Shown piece by piece: positions 20,301 to 31,363 of a stretch of DNA of 49,281 bases. This DNA comes from Nemertoderma westbladi. Taxonomy: Eukaryota; Xenacoelomorpha; Nemertodermatida; Nemertodermatidae. A program made the translations under genes and the position numbers. The stretch lies in assembly GCA_032718475.1 (NCBI GenBank), contig JAUCBJ010001218.1:1-49281 (forward strand), written 5' to 3'. The first letter of the stretch is position 1, and each line of letters opens with the position of its first letter. A model generated the notes under the pieces. The model was not told the DNA's origin. It did not search any database and saw only the letters and a list, made by a program, of their open reading frames with translations.

Positions 20301-22836
20301 GGAGCCACAGCGGGTGGTATAGGGAGGAGCAGTTGGATTGGTATGAGGCTGGTGGAGCTAGAGCCACAGCGGGTGGTATAGGGAGGAGCAGTTGGATTGG
20401 TATGAGGCTGGTGGAAGGGTGGAGGGGGAGCCACAGCAGGTGGTATAGGGAGGAGCAGTTGGATTGGGGTGAGGCTGATGGAAGGGTGGCGCTGGAGCCA
20501 CAGCGGGTGGTATAGGGAGGAGCAGTTGTATTGGGCTGAGGCTGGTGGAAGGGTGGAGCTGGTGCCACAGCGGATGGTATAGGGAGGGGCAGTTGGATTG
20601 GGCTTAGGCTAGTGGAAGGGTGGAGCTGGAGCTACAGCGTGTGGTATAGGGGGGAGCAGTTGGATTGGGCTGAGGCTGGTAGAAGGGTGGAGCCGGAGCC
20701 ATAGCGGGTGGTATAGAGAGGAGCAGTTGGATTGGGCTGAGGCTGGTGGAATGGTGGAGGTGGAGCCACAGCGGGTGGTATAGGGAGGGGCAGATGGATT
20801 GGGCTGAGGTTGGTGGAAGGGTGGAGCTGGAGCCACATCGGGTGGTATAGGGAGGATCAGATTGATTGGGCTAAGGCTGGTGGAAGGGTGGAGCTGGAGC
20901 CACAGCGGGTGGTATAGGGAGGGACAGTTGGATTGGGCTGAGACTGGTGGGGGGGGGGGGGGGTGGAGCTGCAGCCACAGCGGGTGGTATAGGGCGGGTA
21001 AGTTGGATGGGGCTGACGCTGGTGGAAGGGTGGAACTGGAGCCATAGCGGGTGGTATAGGTAGGAGCAGTTGAATTGGGCTGAGGCTGGTGGAAGGGTGG
21101 AGCTGGAGCCACAGCGGGTGGTATAGGGGGGAGCAGTTGGATTGGGCTGAGGCTGGTGGAAGGGTGGAGCTGGAACCACAGCGGGTGGTATGGGGAGGAG
21201 CAGTTGGATTGGGCTGAGGCTGGTGGAAGGGTGGAGCTGGAGCCACAGCGGGTGGTATAGGGAGGAGCAGTTGGATTGTGCTGATGCTAGTTGAAGGGTG
21301 GAGCTGGAGCCACAGCGGGTGGTATAGGGGGGGGGGGGCAGTTGGATTGGGCTGATGCTGGTGGAAGGGTGGAGCTGGAGCCACAGCGGGTGGTATAGGG
21401 AGGAGCAGTTGGATTGGGCTTGTGCAAGCGGAAGGATGGAGCTGGAGCCACTGCGGGTGTTATAGGGAGGACCAGTTGGATTGGGCTGAGGCTGGTGGAA
21501 GAGTGGAGCTGGAGGCACAGCAGGTGTTATAGGTGGAGCAGTTGGATTGGGCTGAGGCTGGTGGAAAGGTGGAGCTGGAGCCACAGCGGGTGGTATAGGG
21601 TGGAGCAGTTGGATTGGGCTGAGGCTGGTGGAAGGGTGGAGCTGGAGGACAGCGGGTGGTATAGGGAGGAGCAGCTGGATTGGGCTGAGGCTGGTGGAAG
21701 GGTGGAGCTGGAGTCACAGCGGGTGTTATAGGGAGGACCAGTTGCATTGGGCTGAGGCTGGTGGAAGGGTGGAACTAGAGCCACAGCAGGTGTTATAGGG
21801 AGGAGCAGTTGGATTGGGCTGAAGCTGGTGGAAGGGTGGAGCTGGAGCCACATCGGGTGCTATAGGGAGGAGCAGTTGGATTGGGCTGAAGCTGGTGGAG
21901 CTGGAGCCACAGCGGGTGTTATAGGGAGGAGCAGTTGGATTGGGCTGAGGCTGGTGGAAGGGTGGAGCTGTAGCCACTGCGGGTGGTAGGGAGGAGCAGT
22001 TTGATTGGGCTGAAGCAGGTTGAGCTGGAGCCACAGCTGGTGGTATAGGGAGGAGCAGTTGGATTGGGCTGAGGCTGTTGGAAGGGTGGAGCTGGTGCCA
22101 CAGCGGGTGGTATAGGGAGGGGCAGTTGGATTGGGCTTAGGCTAGTGGAAGGGTGGAGCTGGAGCTACAGCGTGTGGTATAGGGGGGAGCAGTTGAATTG
22201 GGCTGAGGCTGGTGGAAGGGTGGAGCTGGAGCCACAGCGGGTGGTATAGGGGGGAGCAGTTGGATTGGGCTGAGGCTGGTGGAAGGGTGGAGCTGGAACC
22301 ACAGCGGGTGGTATGGGGAGGAGCAGTTGGATTGGGCTGAGGCTGGTGGAAGGGTGGAGCTGGAGCCACAGCGGGTGGTATAGGGAAGAGCAGTTGGATT
22401 GGGCTGATGCTAGTTGAAGGGTGGAGCTGGAGCCACAGCGGGTGGTATAGGGGGGGGGGGGCAGTTGGATTGGGCTGATGCTGGTGGAAGGGTGGAGCTG
22501 GAGCCACAGCGGGTGGTATAGGGAGGAGCAGTTGGATTGGGCTGGTGCAAGCGGAAGGATGGATGAGGCTGGTGGAAGAGTGGAGCTGGAGGCACAGCAG
22601 GTGTTATAGGTGGAGCAGTTGGATTGGGCTGAGGCTGGTGGAAAGGTGGAGCTGGAGCCACAGCGGGTGTTATAGGGAGGACCAGTTGCATTGGGCTGAG
22701 GCTGGTGGAAGGGTGGAGCTAGTGCCACAGCAGGTGTTATAGGGAGGAGCAGTTGGATTGGGTTAAGGCTGGTAGAAGGGTGGAGCTGGAGCCACAGCGT
22801 GTGGTATAGGGAGGAGCAGTTGGATTGGGCTGAACT
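17335..22836. repeat. 67-bp minisatellite, ~5.5 kb, ~82 copies
   Basis: The consensus starts GGAGCAGTTGGATTGGGCTG and ends GCCACAGCGGGTGGTATAGG. Unit length is 67 bp (17400, 17467, 17534...). Purines dominate the plus strand. Higher-order repeats are visible: a ~350-bp block at 19872 recurs 654 bp later at 20526, and a block near 21100-21560 recurs near 22180-22620. G runs vary in length (20949, 21328, 22450). Because 67 is not a multiple of 3 and the unit lacks reverse-strand stops, long Pro/Ser-rich reverse ORFs (up to 480 codons) cycle through all three frames. They are treated as by-products. Confidence 0.95.
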
Positions 22837-22841
22837 TTTGA

Positions 22842-24362
22842 CAAAACTTAACTTTTGGTTAATTATATCTAGGAACTGTTCGTTTAATTTGATTTTGACT
22901 GATTTTAAGAAGCAGAATCCAAAAATCTCATCTGATTTGAATTTTAAAATGATATAGTGCATGATATACAACAATACCACACTGTACTTCAAAGCATATT
23001 AAAAGGATTGATAGAGACAGAGATATGTGCATCCATCCAGCGACCATAAGAGTACTATATGGGAAGAAGCTTTGAACATATGCATTATACATAATTAGAC
23101 AATGCTGATTCCAAATCTGATTTCAGATTTGCCCTACCCCATCAAGTTTTCTTACAATTGCCAATTTATATTCAAAAAACTTATCGCAAACGACTATGAT
23201 GAGTGATGTAGATTCAAATGAGAATCAAATATGCTCAAAATCAATCTAAAACATTAAAAGGAGCTTTGTTTATATTAATTATATATAATTAAAACAATGC
23301 TGATTCTAAATCTGCTTTCATATTTGCCTTAGCATATCAAGTTATTTTCAAAATTACCAATTTAAGTTCAAATTACTTATCGCAAACAACTGTAAGGAGA
23401 GAAGTTGATTCAAAAAGAATAAAATATGCTCAAAATCAATCTACAACATTGAATGGAGCTTTGTTCATATGAATTATATATAATTAAACAATGGTGATTC
23501 CAAATCTGCTTTCAGATTTGCCATGCTGCCATAGCATATCAAGTTTTTTCACAATTGCCAATTTGAGTTCAAATTACTTATCGCGAACAACTGTGATGAG
23601 TGAAGTAGATTCAATAATAATCAAATATGCCACAAATCAATATAAAACATGAAAAAGAGCTTTGTTAATTTGAGTTATATATTAAACAATGCAATCTATA
23701 TGGTGAATCTGCTATCAGATTTACCATAGAATATGTTGTAGATTGATTTGGGGGTGTATTTTATTCTTATTGAATCTACTTTCACTCATAATAATTGTTT
23801 GCGATAAGTAATTTGAACTTAAATTGGCAATTGTAAAAAAAACTTGATATCCTATGGCAGTATGGCAAATATGAAAGCAGATTTGGAATCAGCATTGTTT
23901 AAAAATATATAATTCATATAAACAATGCTCCATTCAATGTTTTGGATTGATTTTGAGCATATTTGATTCTCATTTGAATCTACGCCACTCATCACAGTCG
24001 TTTGCAATAAGTTTTTGAACTCAAAGGGGCAATTGTGAAAAAACTTGATGTGGTAGGGCAAATCTGAAATCAGATTTGGAATCAGCATTGCCTAATTATG
24101 TATAATACATACTTCTATACATACTTCTAAATATATTCCCATATATTAGTTCTCTTTTGGTCGCTGGATGCACATATCTCTGCATCTATCAATCATTATC
24201 TTAAAATGCTTTGAAGTACAGTATAGTATTGTTGTGTATATCATGCACCATATCATTTTAAAATACAAATCAGATGCGATTTTTGGATTATGCACTTAAA
24301 ATCAGTCAAAATCAAATTAAACGAACAGTTCCTAGATATAATTAACCAAAAGTTAAGTTTTG
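22842..24362. mobile_element. Foldback element with ~195-bp repeats inside its arms
   Basis: The left end CAAAACTTAACTTTTGGTTA is inverted at the right end (TAACCAAAAGTTAAGTTTTG, ending 24362). Inverted similarity extends through CTAGGAACTGTTCG, TTTAAAATGATAT and GTGCATCCA-type phrases. In the left arm a ~195-bp unit (starting AATGCTGATTCCAAATCTG) repeats at 23101, 23296, 23490 and 23688. The right arm carries inverted copies from about 23715 to 24100. No ORF is credible. The left terminus abuts the 67-bp array. Confidence 0.65.
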
Positions 24363-24702
24363 TGGCCAATTATTGATATCGGACCAAATGGCGCTTAGAC
24401 ACAAATTAGTGATGCTTGTGCAAGCATTTCCCTTGGGGTTGTGATGAATTTTTTTTACTAAACATAGCTTTGAATGGTTAGACAATGCTAAAATCGAGAT
24501 TAACTGAAATAAGATGCAGGGAGGTAGACCTACAAAATGTTAATGCCAATATTTCAATATGTCATTGGCGTAATCAATTGAATGATCGATTGATGAATTG
24601 TGCCGGGCTTAAGAGTTTGTGTGATATCTCAAGACCTACAAGCTTAGCACTTGTTTTGAAGGTATCTACACCCACCAAATCGATGATTGCGGCCAACAGA
24701 CC
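24363..24702. other. Fragment resembling the interior of the hAT hairpin MITE
   Basis: 24625-24700 (GATATCTCAAGA, CTTGTTTTGAAGGTATCTACA, CCACCAAATCGATGATTGCGG) resembles 14988-15060 (GATATCTCAAGA, TTGTTTTGAAGGTGTCTAC, CCACTAAGTCGGTCATTGCGG). The rest shows no gene. Confidence 0.45.
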
Positions 24703-25334
24703 ACCAGTACTTTTTGGTCGACCAAAAAGTACTTTTTGGTCGACCAAAAACTACTTATTGGTCAACCAAAAAGTACTTTTTGGTCGACCAAAAAGTACTT
24801 TTTGGTCGACCAAAAAGTCGACTTATTGGTCGACCAAAAACTACTTATTGGTCGACCAAAAAGTCGACTTATTGGTCGACCAAATAGTACTTTTTGGTCG
24901 ACCAAAAACTACATAATGGTCGACCAAAAAGTACTTATTGGTCGACCAAAAAGTACTTTTTGGTCGACCAAAAAGGTTGGAAGTATTATCCAATAGAAAA
25001 CATATATATAACTATTTTGGAGGTAAAATCAAATTACTGTACCGGTGTACATAAAGCTTTGTTAAACACATTGATCGCTAGGCCAACCGGTACCTAGGAT
25101 ATTAATCCTTCATCATGATAGTGTTATACGGTTTTAAATAACCACCTAATTCACTTAATGTAATTTGATTTTGCCTCGAAAATAGTTGTATGTTTTCTAT
25201 TGGATAATACTTCCAGATTTTTTGGTCGACCAAAAAGTCGACTTATTGGTCGACCAAAAACTACTTTTTGGTCGACCAAAAAGTCGACTTATTGGTCGAC
25301 CAAAAAGTACTTTTTGGTCGACCAAAAAGTCGCT
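24703..25334. mobile_element. Foldback built of TTTTGGTCGACCAAAA palindromes
   Basis: 24703-24976 and 25217-25334 are arrays of a ~21-bp unit (TTTTTGGTCGACCAAAAAGTA) that is itself a 16-bp palindrome, TTTTGGTCGACCAAAA. Variants are TTATTGGTCGACC and AAAGTCGACTT. Between them a ~60-bp inverted repeat (TGGAAGTATTATCCAATAGA at 24979 against TCTATTGGATAATACTTCCA ending 25213) encloses a unique loop. ORFs reading WSTK or VDQK repeats are by-products. No target duplication was found. Confidence 0.65.
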
Positions 25335-25953
25335 TCAAAAAAAAATAAAAAAAAGTATTAAGTGGCACAATTCAGCCACCGTAGAATTAGGACCGAATTG
25401 GACCTAACGCTACATTACCACTGACTAGGCCTACACTTTGCAGTTTTTAGGGCCTAATTAAGACGTTCCATACAGGAAATATGGTTCATGGACAATATTT
25501 CCAATGTTTCCATATTATACATACACACACACGCACCGACATTCAAACAGACATACAAACAGACGAATTGACTTTTCAATGTTGATTAAGCATCGCCCTG
25601 ACTTGGAAAATTGACGTGTTTACATAATTCGACTTTGCACAATGGTTTATTATGAGTAAAACTATAATGGGTCATTTTGACCCAAACGGCCCTTGGCGTT
25701 GCCTAAATAATAAAAGTCAAATTAAAAAAAAGTGTTAAAGTAAAAGTTGTGACCCCGTTACATTTGGATAGAGTATAAAAAAGTAGGAGAGGTCATGAAA
25801 TATTGTGACCTCAATAATTATATTGAATTTTGTACAGTACATGTAAACTTAGAACTCGCAACAGTGGGCGTAAGGTGGACTCCGAGTGGAAGAGAATTCC
25901 AAATATTGGGCGCAGCTACAGCGAAATATCGATTACAGTGGGAGCTCTCTAGG
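25335..25953. other. No gene seen
   Basis: AT-rich DNA with a short CA run (25526-25535). A 64-codon ORF ends inside the adjoining transposon and shows no recognised domain. GGACCTAACGC at 25398 also occurs near 11821 and 11839. Confidence 0.45.
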
Positions 25954-27536
25954 TTAACCCTATTACCACTGGGGTGTTTTGACCATTAGCAGCACTGGGG
26001 GGGGGCCGATTCGGCCCACCCACTATATTTTTGTAGTCGTCCAATGAAATCCTACAAAATTTGGGCTGTTGGTGAAACAACTATAGATGAACACTACCAA
26101 ACCTTAAAAAGTTAAATTTCATAAGCAGGGACTCATAATTTTGATGAAAAATAAAAGTAGTCCCAGGACAAAATTACAAAATTTTTCGTTTTCTAAAAAC
26201 TAATAGTGTGGCAGTGTTGGCTAGATTTAGTAGGTTTTTCAAGACGCTGAATCGAATGTGATAATATTCCACTTCCAAAAATTGAAGTTGATGCTATTTT
26301 TCGTGCACATAAGAAGTGGGCGTGGCACTTCAAATTTTGAAAAATTAGATATTCAGAAAATGCCCCTAATTTTTTTATTTCAACGCATCTTTATGGGTTT
26401 TCTCGGCCGCTGAATCGATTGAAAGTAATATAGAAGCCTGAAGACTGAGTGGTTAGCCATTTTTGGTGCACCAAAATTAGGGCGTGGCACTTCAAATTTG
26501 GAAAAATACGAGATTTGGAAAATAAACCGAAATTGAAATTTTAACGAATTTATATAGGTTTTCCAGACCGCTGAATCGATTGAAAGTAATATAGAAAAGC
26601 CTGAAGATTTAGAAGTTAGCCATTTTTTGAATTCAAAACTTTAGTGTTTTTTCCGAATAAAGTAATTTTGAAAATTTGAAGTGCCACGCCCTAATTTTGG
26701 TGCACCGAAAATGGCGAACCACTAAGTCTTCAGGGTTCTATATTACTTTCAATCGATTCAGCGCTCCAGAAAACCTATAAAATTAATTTAAAATCAAAAC
26801 TTTAGTGAATTTTTCGAATCTCGTATTTTTCAAAATTTGAAGTGCCACGCCCTAATTATGGTGCACCAAAAATGGCGAACCACTAAGTCTTCAGGCTTCT
26901 ATATTACTTTCAATCGATTCAGCGCTCCAGAAAACCTATAAAAATGCTTTGCAAATCAAAACTTCTGTGTATTTTCCGAATCTCGTATTTTTCAAAATTT
27001 GAAGTGCCACACCCTAATTTTGGTGCACCAAAAATGGCGAACCACTAAGTCTTCAGGCTTCTATACTACTTTTAATCGATTCAGCGCTCCAGAAAACCAA
27101 TAAAAATGCTTCGAAATCAGAACTTTAGTAAATTTTCCGAATAAAGTAATTTTGAAATTTTAAAGTGCCACGCCCTAAATTTGGTGCTCCAAAAATGACG
27201 TACCACTACACTTACATACTTGTATAGAGCATTAGAGTGATCCAAACTAATGAAAATAAATAAAAATAGCCCAAACACAAATAATTACTAAATCACGAAT
27301 GACTTTGTAAAATTTGAAAATTTCAAAAAATTTGGTGCTGGAGACCAAATTTTGAGGTGGCACCCACATCGAAAAGTAGAAATCCAATTGCAACGGCGTT
27401 TTTTGCAAAAGATGCGGCATTAAATTTGACTAATTCTCACAAAAAATTGGGCCGGTACGTAATGTGGTTGCATAGTTACAGCAACTAAAAACTAGGAAGG
27501 GGCCGATTCGGCCCCCCCCAGTGGTAATAGGGTTAA
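25954..27536. mobile_element. piggyBac-like non-autonomous element, complete
   Basis: TTAA at 25954-25957 and 27533-27536 flank perfect 17-bp inverted ends CCCTATTACCACTGGGG / CCCCAGTGGTAATAGGG. Just inside each end is the near-palindrome GGCCGATTCGGCC. TTAA duplications with CCC-starting ends are the piggyBac hallmark. The interior carries about five imperfect ~161-bp tandem units (26720, 26881, 27042), first in one and then in the opposite orientation, each with GTGCCACGCCCTAATTTTGG and CAATCGATTCAGCGCTCCAG. There is no transposase ORF, so it would need one in trans. Confidence 0.85.
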
Positions 27537-27879
27537 ATCGTGGGATGATGGGGAGACCCTGGTCATTGGAGCGCAGTGGGCGTGGTTGATAGTGTGGATG
27601 CAAGAGATCAGTACTGCAGTAAGATAGGCCGGACCCATATTACTGTATTAAGGCACACTTACTGTATATGTCAAAAGAGCAAATTTATTATCAATACGGC
27701 GCAGAATAGGCAGCCATTGATGATCACGCAACACTGGTGCACCAGTGTTACATTACATGTAATGTACTCTGCTGTTTTACCGAAACATAACTTTATTTCC
27801 GAATTACTACTCTTGCCGAACGTGATAGTTGCCGAAATGCGATGTAACCACTACGCTGCGACGTACAGTGCCTGTGTGT
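27537..27879. other. No gene seen
   Basis: Mixed-composition unique DNA. A 101-codon forward ORF crosses it without recognisable motifs or conserved character and is probably chance. Confidence 0.45.
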
Positions 27880-28560
27880 AAGTGGTCGCCAGGCTCCCGC
27901 AGTCTGTCTGTAACTGGTCGCCAGGCGTTAGCAGTTGCCTGTATCTGGTAGCCAGGCGCTAGCAGTCTGCCTGTAACTGGTATCCAGACGCCCGCAGTCT
28001 GTCTGTAACTGGTAGCCAGGCACCATCAGTCTGTCTGTATCTTATGGTAGGCAGGCGCTAGCAGTCTGCCCTATCTGGTATTCAGATGCCCGCAGTGTCT
28101 GTCTGTAACTGGTAGCCAAGCGCCAGCAGTCTGTCTGTATCTGGTAGCCAGGCGCCAGCAGTCTGTCTGTAACTGCAACTGGTAGCCACGCGCCAGCAGT
28201 CTGTCTGTATCTGGTAGCCAGGCGCCAGCAGTCTGTCTGTAACTCCAACTGGTATCCATGCGCCAGCAGTCTGTCTGTATCTGGTAGCCAGGCGCCAGCA
28301 GTCTGTCTGTAACTGCAACTGGTAGCCATGCGCCAGCAGTCTGTCTGTATCTGGTAGCCAGGCGCCAGCAGTCTGTCTGTATCTGGTAGCCAGGGGCCAG
28401 CAGTCTGCCTGAAACTGGTAGCCAGGTGCCAGGATTCTGTCTGTAACTGGTAGCCAGGCGCCAGCAGTCTGCCTGTAACTGGTAGCCAGGCCCCAGCAGT
28501 CTGCCTTTAACTGGTATCCAGACGCCCGCAGTCTGTCTGTAACTGGTACTGTAGCCAGTC
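27880..28560. repeat. 32-38-bp minisatellite
   Basis: About 20 copies of GGTAGCCAGGCGCCAGCAGT plus CTGTCTGTATCT. Some units carry a 6-base GCAACT insertion. Two degenerate units occur at 11030-11115 in the same relation to the FREP upstream DNA, so the array predates that duplication. Confidence 0.9.
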
Positions 28561-28743
28561 GGCAGCGGTCTTTCTGTGACAGTTAATCATAAGAATGTAA
28601 TTTAAAGTGATAACTAACACACAGTGGTATCTATACTAAGGTAGTTACTAATAATTGTTCTATAAAGGTCTTAATACTTGCCGCCTTTGATTGCCTTTAT
28701 GAGACTTCATTCATTGCATAAGTAATTGCCTTTGTCAAAAGTG

Positions 28744-28750
28744 TATAAAT
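28744..28750 (+). promoter_or_regulatory. TATA box of the FREP gene
   Basis: TATAAAT lies 93 bases before the ATG at 28837. A TATA box about 30 bases upstream of the CCATTCACTC stretch (about 28774) is consistent with a start site there. The decayed copies 1 and 2 lack this segment. Confidence 0.6.
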
Positions 28751-28836
28751 AGGAGGAGTTGTAGGCCTTAAAACCATTCACTCTCAGAAAATTATCATAA
28801 CTTTAGTTACAAAGTTATTTACAAAATACTGTAAAA

Positions 28837-28893
28837 ATGTTACCCGTAAGTCTTAAACTATTTTCTCTGCTGTCAGCTCTTTTCCTACTCCAG
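28837..28893 (+). CDS. FREP-type gene, exon 1: signal peptide
   Basis: Nineteen codons from ATG (AAAATG context) encode MLPVSLKLFSLLSALFLLQ, a hydrophobic signal peptide, ending CAG followed by a consensus donor GTAAGT (28894). The intron is phase 0. Exons at 46108-46137 and 46260-46406 continue in phase 0 and a fibrinogen-domain remnant lies further on. That order (signal peptide, Cys-containing segment, coiled coil, fibrinogen domain) is the plan of secreted fibrinogen-related recognition proteins. A 15.9-kb BEL/Pao element sits in this intron; without it the intron would be about 1.3 kb. The exon structure is my prediction; no transcript evidence is available. Confidence 0.6.
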
Positions 28894-29224
28894 GTAAGTT
28901 TATTTAATGCATAAAGTATTCATTTAGCGTTGTTATCTGAATTATTCATTTAATGATTTGCTCATGTGAATAAAGAAACCCTTTATAAAGGATGTTAGAT
29001 TTATTCATCAAAACAAAAAAAAATGTGTTCTCACAGAATTATTCCACAAACAAAAATTGTATTTAAACGGTTAGCATCCTAGAGAGAGTGACAACGCATA
29101 CATGACTGTAGCCAACAGCTGTTTGACTGTCTCACAAACTGTCTGTTAGTTATTCAGTTCACATTTATTTTGGTTATTTGTCCGAGTATTGCAGACTGGT
29201 TTGCTATTATTATGGCCTCCCCCA

Positions 29225-29420
29225 GTCTGATGTGTCCGGATATCCATATTGGTTGTCCAGTTGTCCTTTTTAGATGTCTAGTTTTCCGTACAGGTTATCC
29301 CCGTCTCCACCATTTGGTGTCACCTTGTCCATAACAGGTCTCCCCATGTCGCGTTGGATATCCGTCTGTCCACGTCTGTTTCCCTGGCCACGTCTTATTC
29401 CCATGTCCACATTTGTTGTC
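29225..29420. repeat. Degenerate TGTCC-spaced repeat in FREP intron 1
   Basis: TGTCC or GTCC recurs roughly every 10-25 bases (TTGTCCAGTTGTCC, CCTTGTCCATAAC, CTGTCCACGTCTG, CCGTTGTCCCC). TGTCC is the inverse of the GGACA core of the foldback arrays, so it may be an eroded array; this is inference. Confidence 0.35.
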
Positions 29421-29808
29421 CCGTTGTCCCCACACCAATTGTACCCCAACTCATATCAGTTTTCTTGTAATATTGTAATATGTGGTGGATTTTTCAACAT
29501 TTTCTATGACAGGCCCACCTTTTGGAGTAGCATGTAAAATAATATTAGCGATGATAACACTTAATAGCTTAACCAGTATTATTATTTATTTAGTATATAA
29601 ATGTATTATTATTTAATCAATAGCTCTGCCGTATAATGTGAAAAGACCGCAAGTCACAAAAAGTCATTTCGAGATTGTTGGTTTAAAATGTCCGTAAATT
29701 ACTAATTTTTATAACCCTACGCAATTGGGGGTGGGGGGGGGGGGGGGATTTTTCTACGTGATTATTTTTCACTTTCCATTAATATTTTGACGTCAGAGTT
29801 ATTTTTTG

Positions 29809-30174
29809 TACTTACGGTATTTTTGCATTGTACAACTTATATGTAAATACATATTTCAAGACACATATTTCAATAAAACCGTATTTGCGTTTGATTATTA
29901 TCTATGCAATGACAAAACACCGTAAGTCTTATTGACTTACAGTTTTTTTGCATAAATTTAAGTAGTTGCGGTCATTTGTAAGTATTGCACTTACGGTCTT
30001 TTCCTTTGTAACACTATACATATGTTGTCACTTACGGCTTTCTACATTGCATATCTCGAGAACTAGAGTAGATATTATGGTGTTCTCGATTATACCATTA
30101 GATAGAGCGCGTTATTTAGACCCAGAAAAAGTGAATTTTGAAAAAATGCGACTTACGGTCTTTTTACATTGCAC
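29809..30174. repeat. Interspersed ACTTACGGTCTTTTTGCATT motif
   Basis: Near-copies start at about 29810, 29936, 29988, 30031 and 30149, plus an inverted half (CACCGTAAGT, 29918). Spacing is irregular, so this is not a simple tandem array. The BEL element inserted right beside the last copy. Confidence 0.55.
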
Positions 30175-30180
30175 GGCAGA

Positions 30181-31363
30181 TGTAAAAGCTTTTGTGGGAT
30201 AACTGATTCGTTTGCCTTGTTGGCCAGTTCCCCCCCAGTCGCTAGAAATACTCTCAAAGTGATCTATAGTTGAAGTAGTGCAAGCTACCAGCCTATTGGC
30301 TGATTTGTGGTATGCAGGTATCTGGGCTCTGTTTAATCAGCCAACAAGCCTAGGGAGGTTACGTCATAGCCTGTTTTTGTATCTCCCAATAGAATTTGAG
30401 TTATTCTGGATTTTAACCAATCCTGAGCTACTGAACTGAAAATCCGGTTCATGTGCTCCTAGGTTTCGTTTTTGATTAAGTACATTATATTTCATCATTC
30501 AGTAGTCACAAGTTTTTAGAGAAAAGCCACGAAAGAACGGCTTATAGTGTTTTGCGCTTTTCTGCTTTTTAGTGCAACACTAGTAGGTTTAATTATAAGG
30601 ACATATATCCTTTAACTGCTGGCATATCAATCCATATCTACGAAACAAACTGCATATCATATCAAACATAACAAACTACCTGTTTAGTTGTTGTTTTATA
30701 CTGCTATTTACTGTCGATTATTCATTGCATTTGTGGATGAAATATTATATTTGGAATAACGATAAATACCCCGAAACCCGATGTTCTTGATATACCGAAG
30801 GTAAGAGAGAAAGGTTACAGATAAACGATTGTGACTTATGTTGAAGTGGTTTGAAGTGAATCTAATGTTATTTGATAGACCCTACATGAGTCAGCCTGTG
30901 TTCCTTTTATATGTGACTAAAATTAGTGAAGATCGGCAGATTAGTGTGCAGTATTGTGCAGCATTGTATGCGTGAGTCTGTTAAAGAAGCATTTCCTAAA
31001 GAATGCGCCATATATGTTAATTATAATTGAACCATATCGTTGTGAGTAGTTTAAGTCATAACTCTGTTTATATAGATAAAGCGCCACGTCCTAAAGGAAC
31101 TGTTAATATTCCCCGAAGGTAAATAATATTGTCAGAGATTATATAATACTGTCAGTCGAATAATACATTAGGCTTACATAGCAATAAGATTAAACCGTCG
31201 AACCCAATCTCCCGGGAATATCCAGCGGGTGAATGGTCGCGCACGGATTGGTTTCGACTAGTGTAGTGAATCAAATACTTGTCGTAGGCAGAAAAGCGAT
31301 TTAATATCTAGAAGACATCATAATTTGGCGGGTTAAACTGCCAAAGGTCTAAAAGCGCGAACA
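30181..31363 (+). repeat. 5' LTR of the BEL element
   Basis: 1,183 bp, TGTAAAAGC... to ...GCGCGAACA. Identical by eye to the 3' LTR except A at 30336. It would carry the element's promoter; no core promoter motif was chosen with confidence. Confidence 0.95.

Noticed and set aside
17307-22992. Long Pro/Ser-rich reverse-strand ORFs (up to 480 codons) and overlapping shorter ones
   Set aside because: They follow from a stop-free 67-bp tandem unit, appear in all frames, and the 275-codon one runs into the neighbouring foldback. No start context, splice sites or domain supports a gene.
24485-25407. Forward ORFs with FGRPKSTFWSTKK repeats
   Set aside because: Produced by the GGTCGACC palindrome arrays in all frames.
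27576-27881. 101-codon forward ORF
   Set aside because: No motif or splice context; the length is within chance for this region.
27880-28560. CRISPR-like appearance of regular ~32-bp repeats
   Set aside because: Units are contiguous without unique spacers and the context is eukaryotic; it is a minisatellite.
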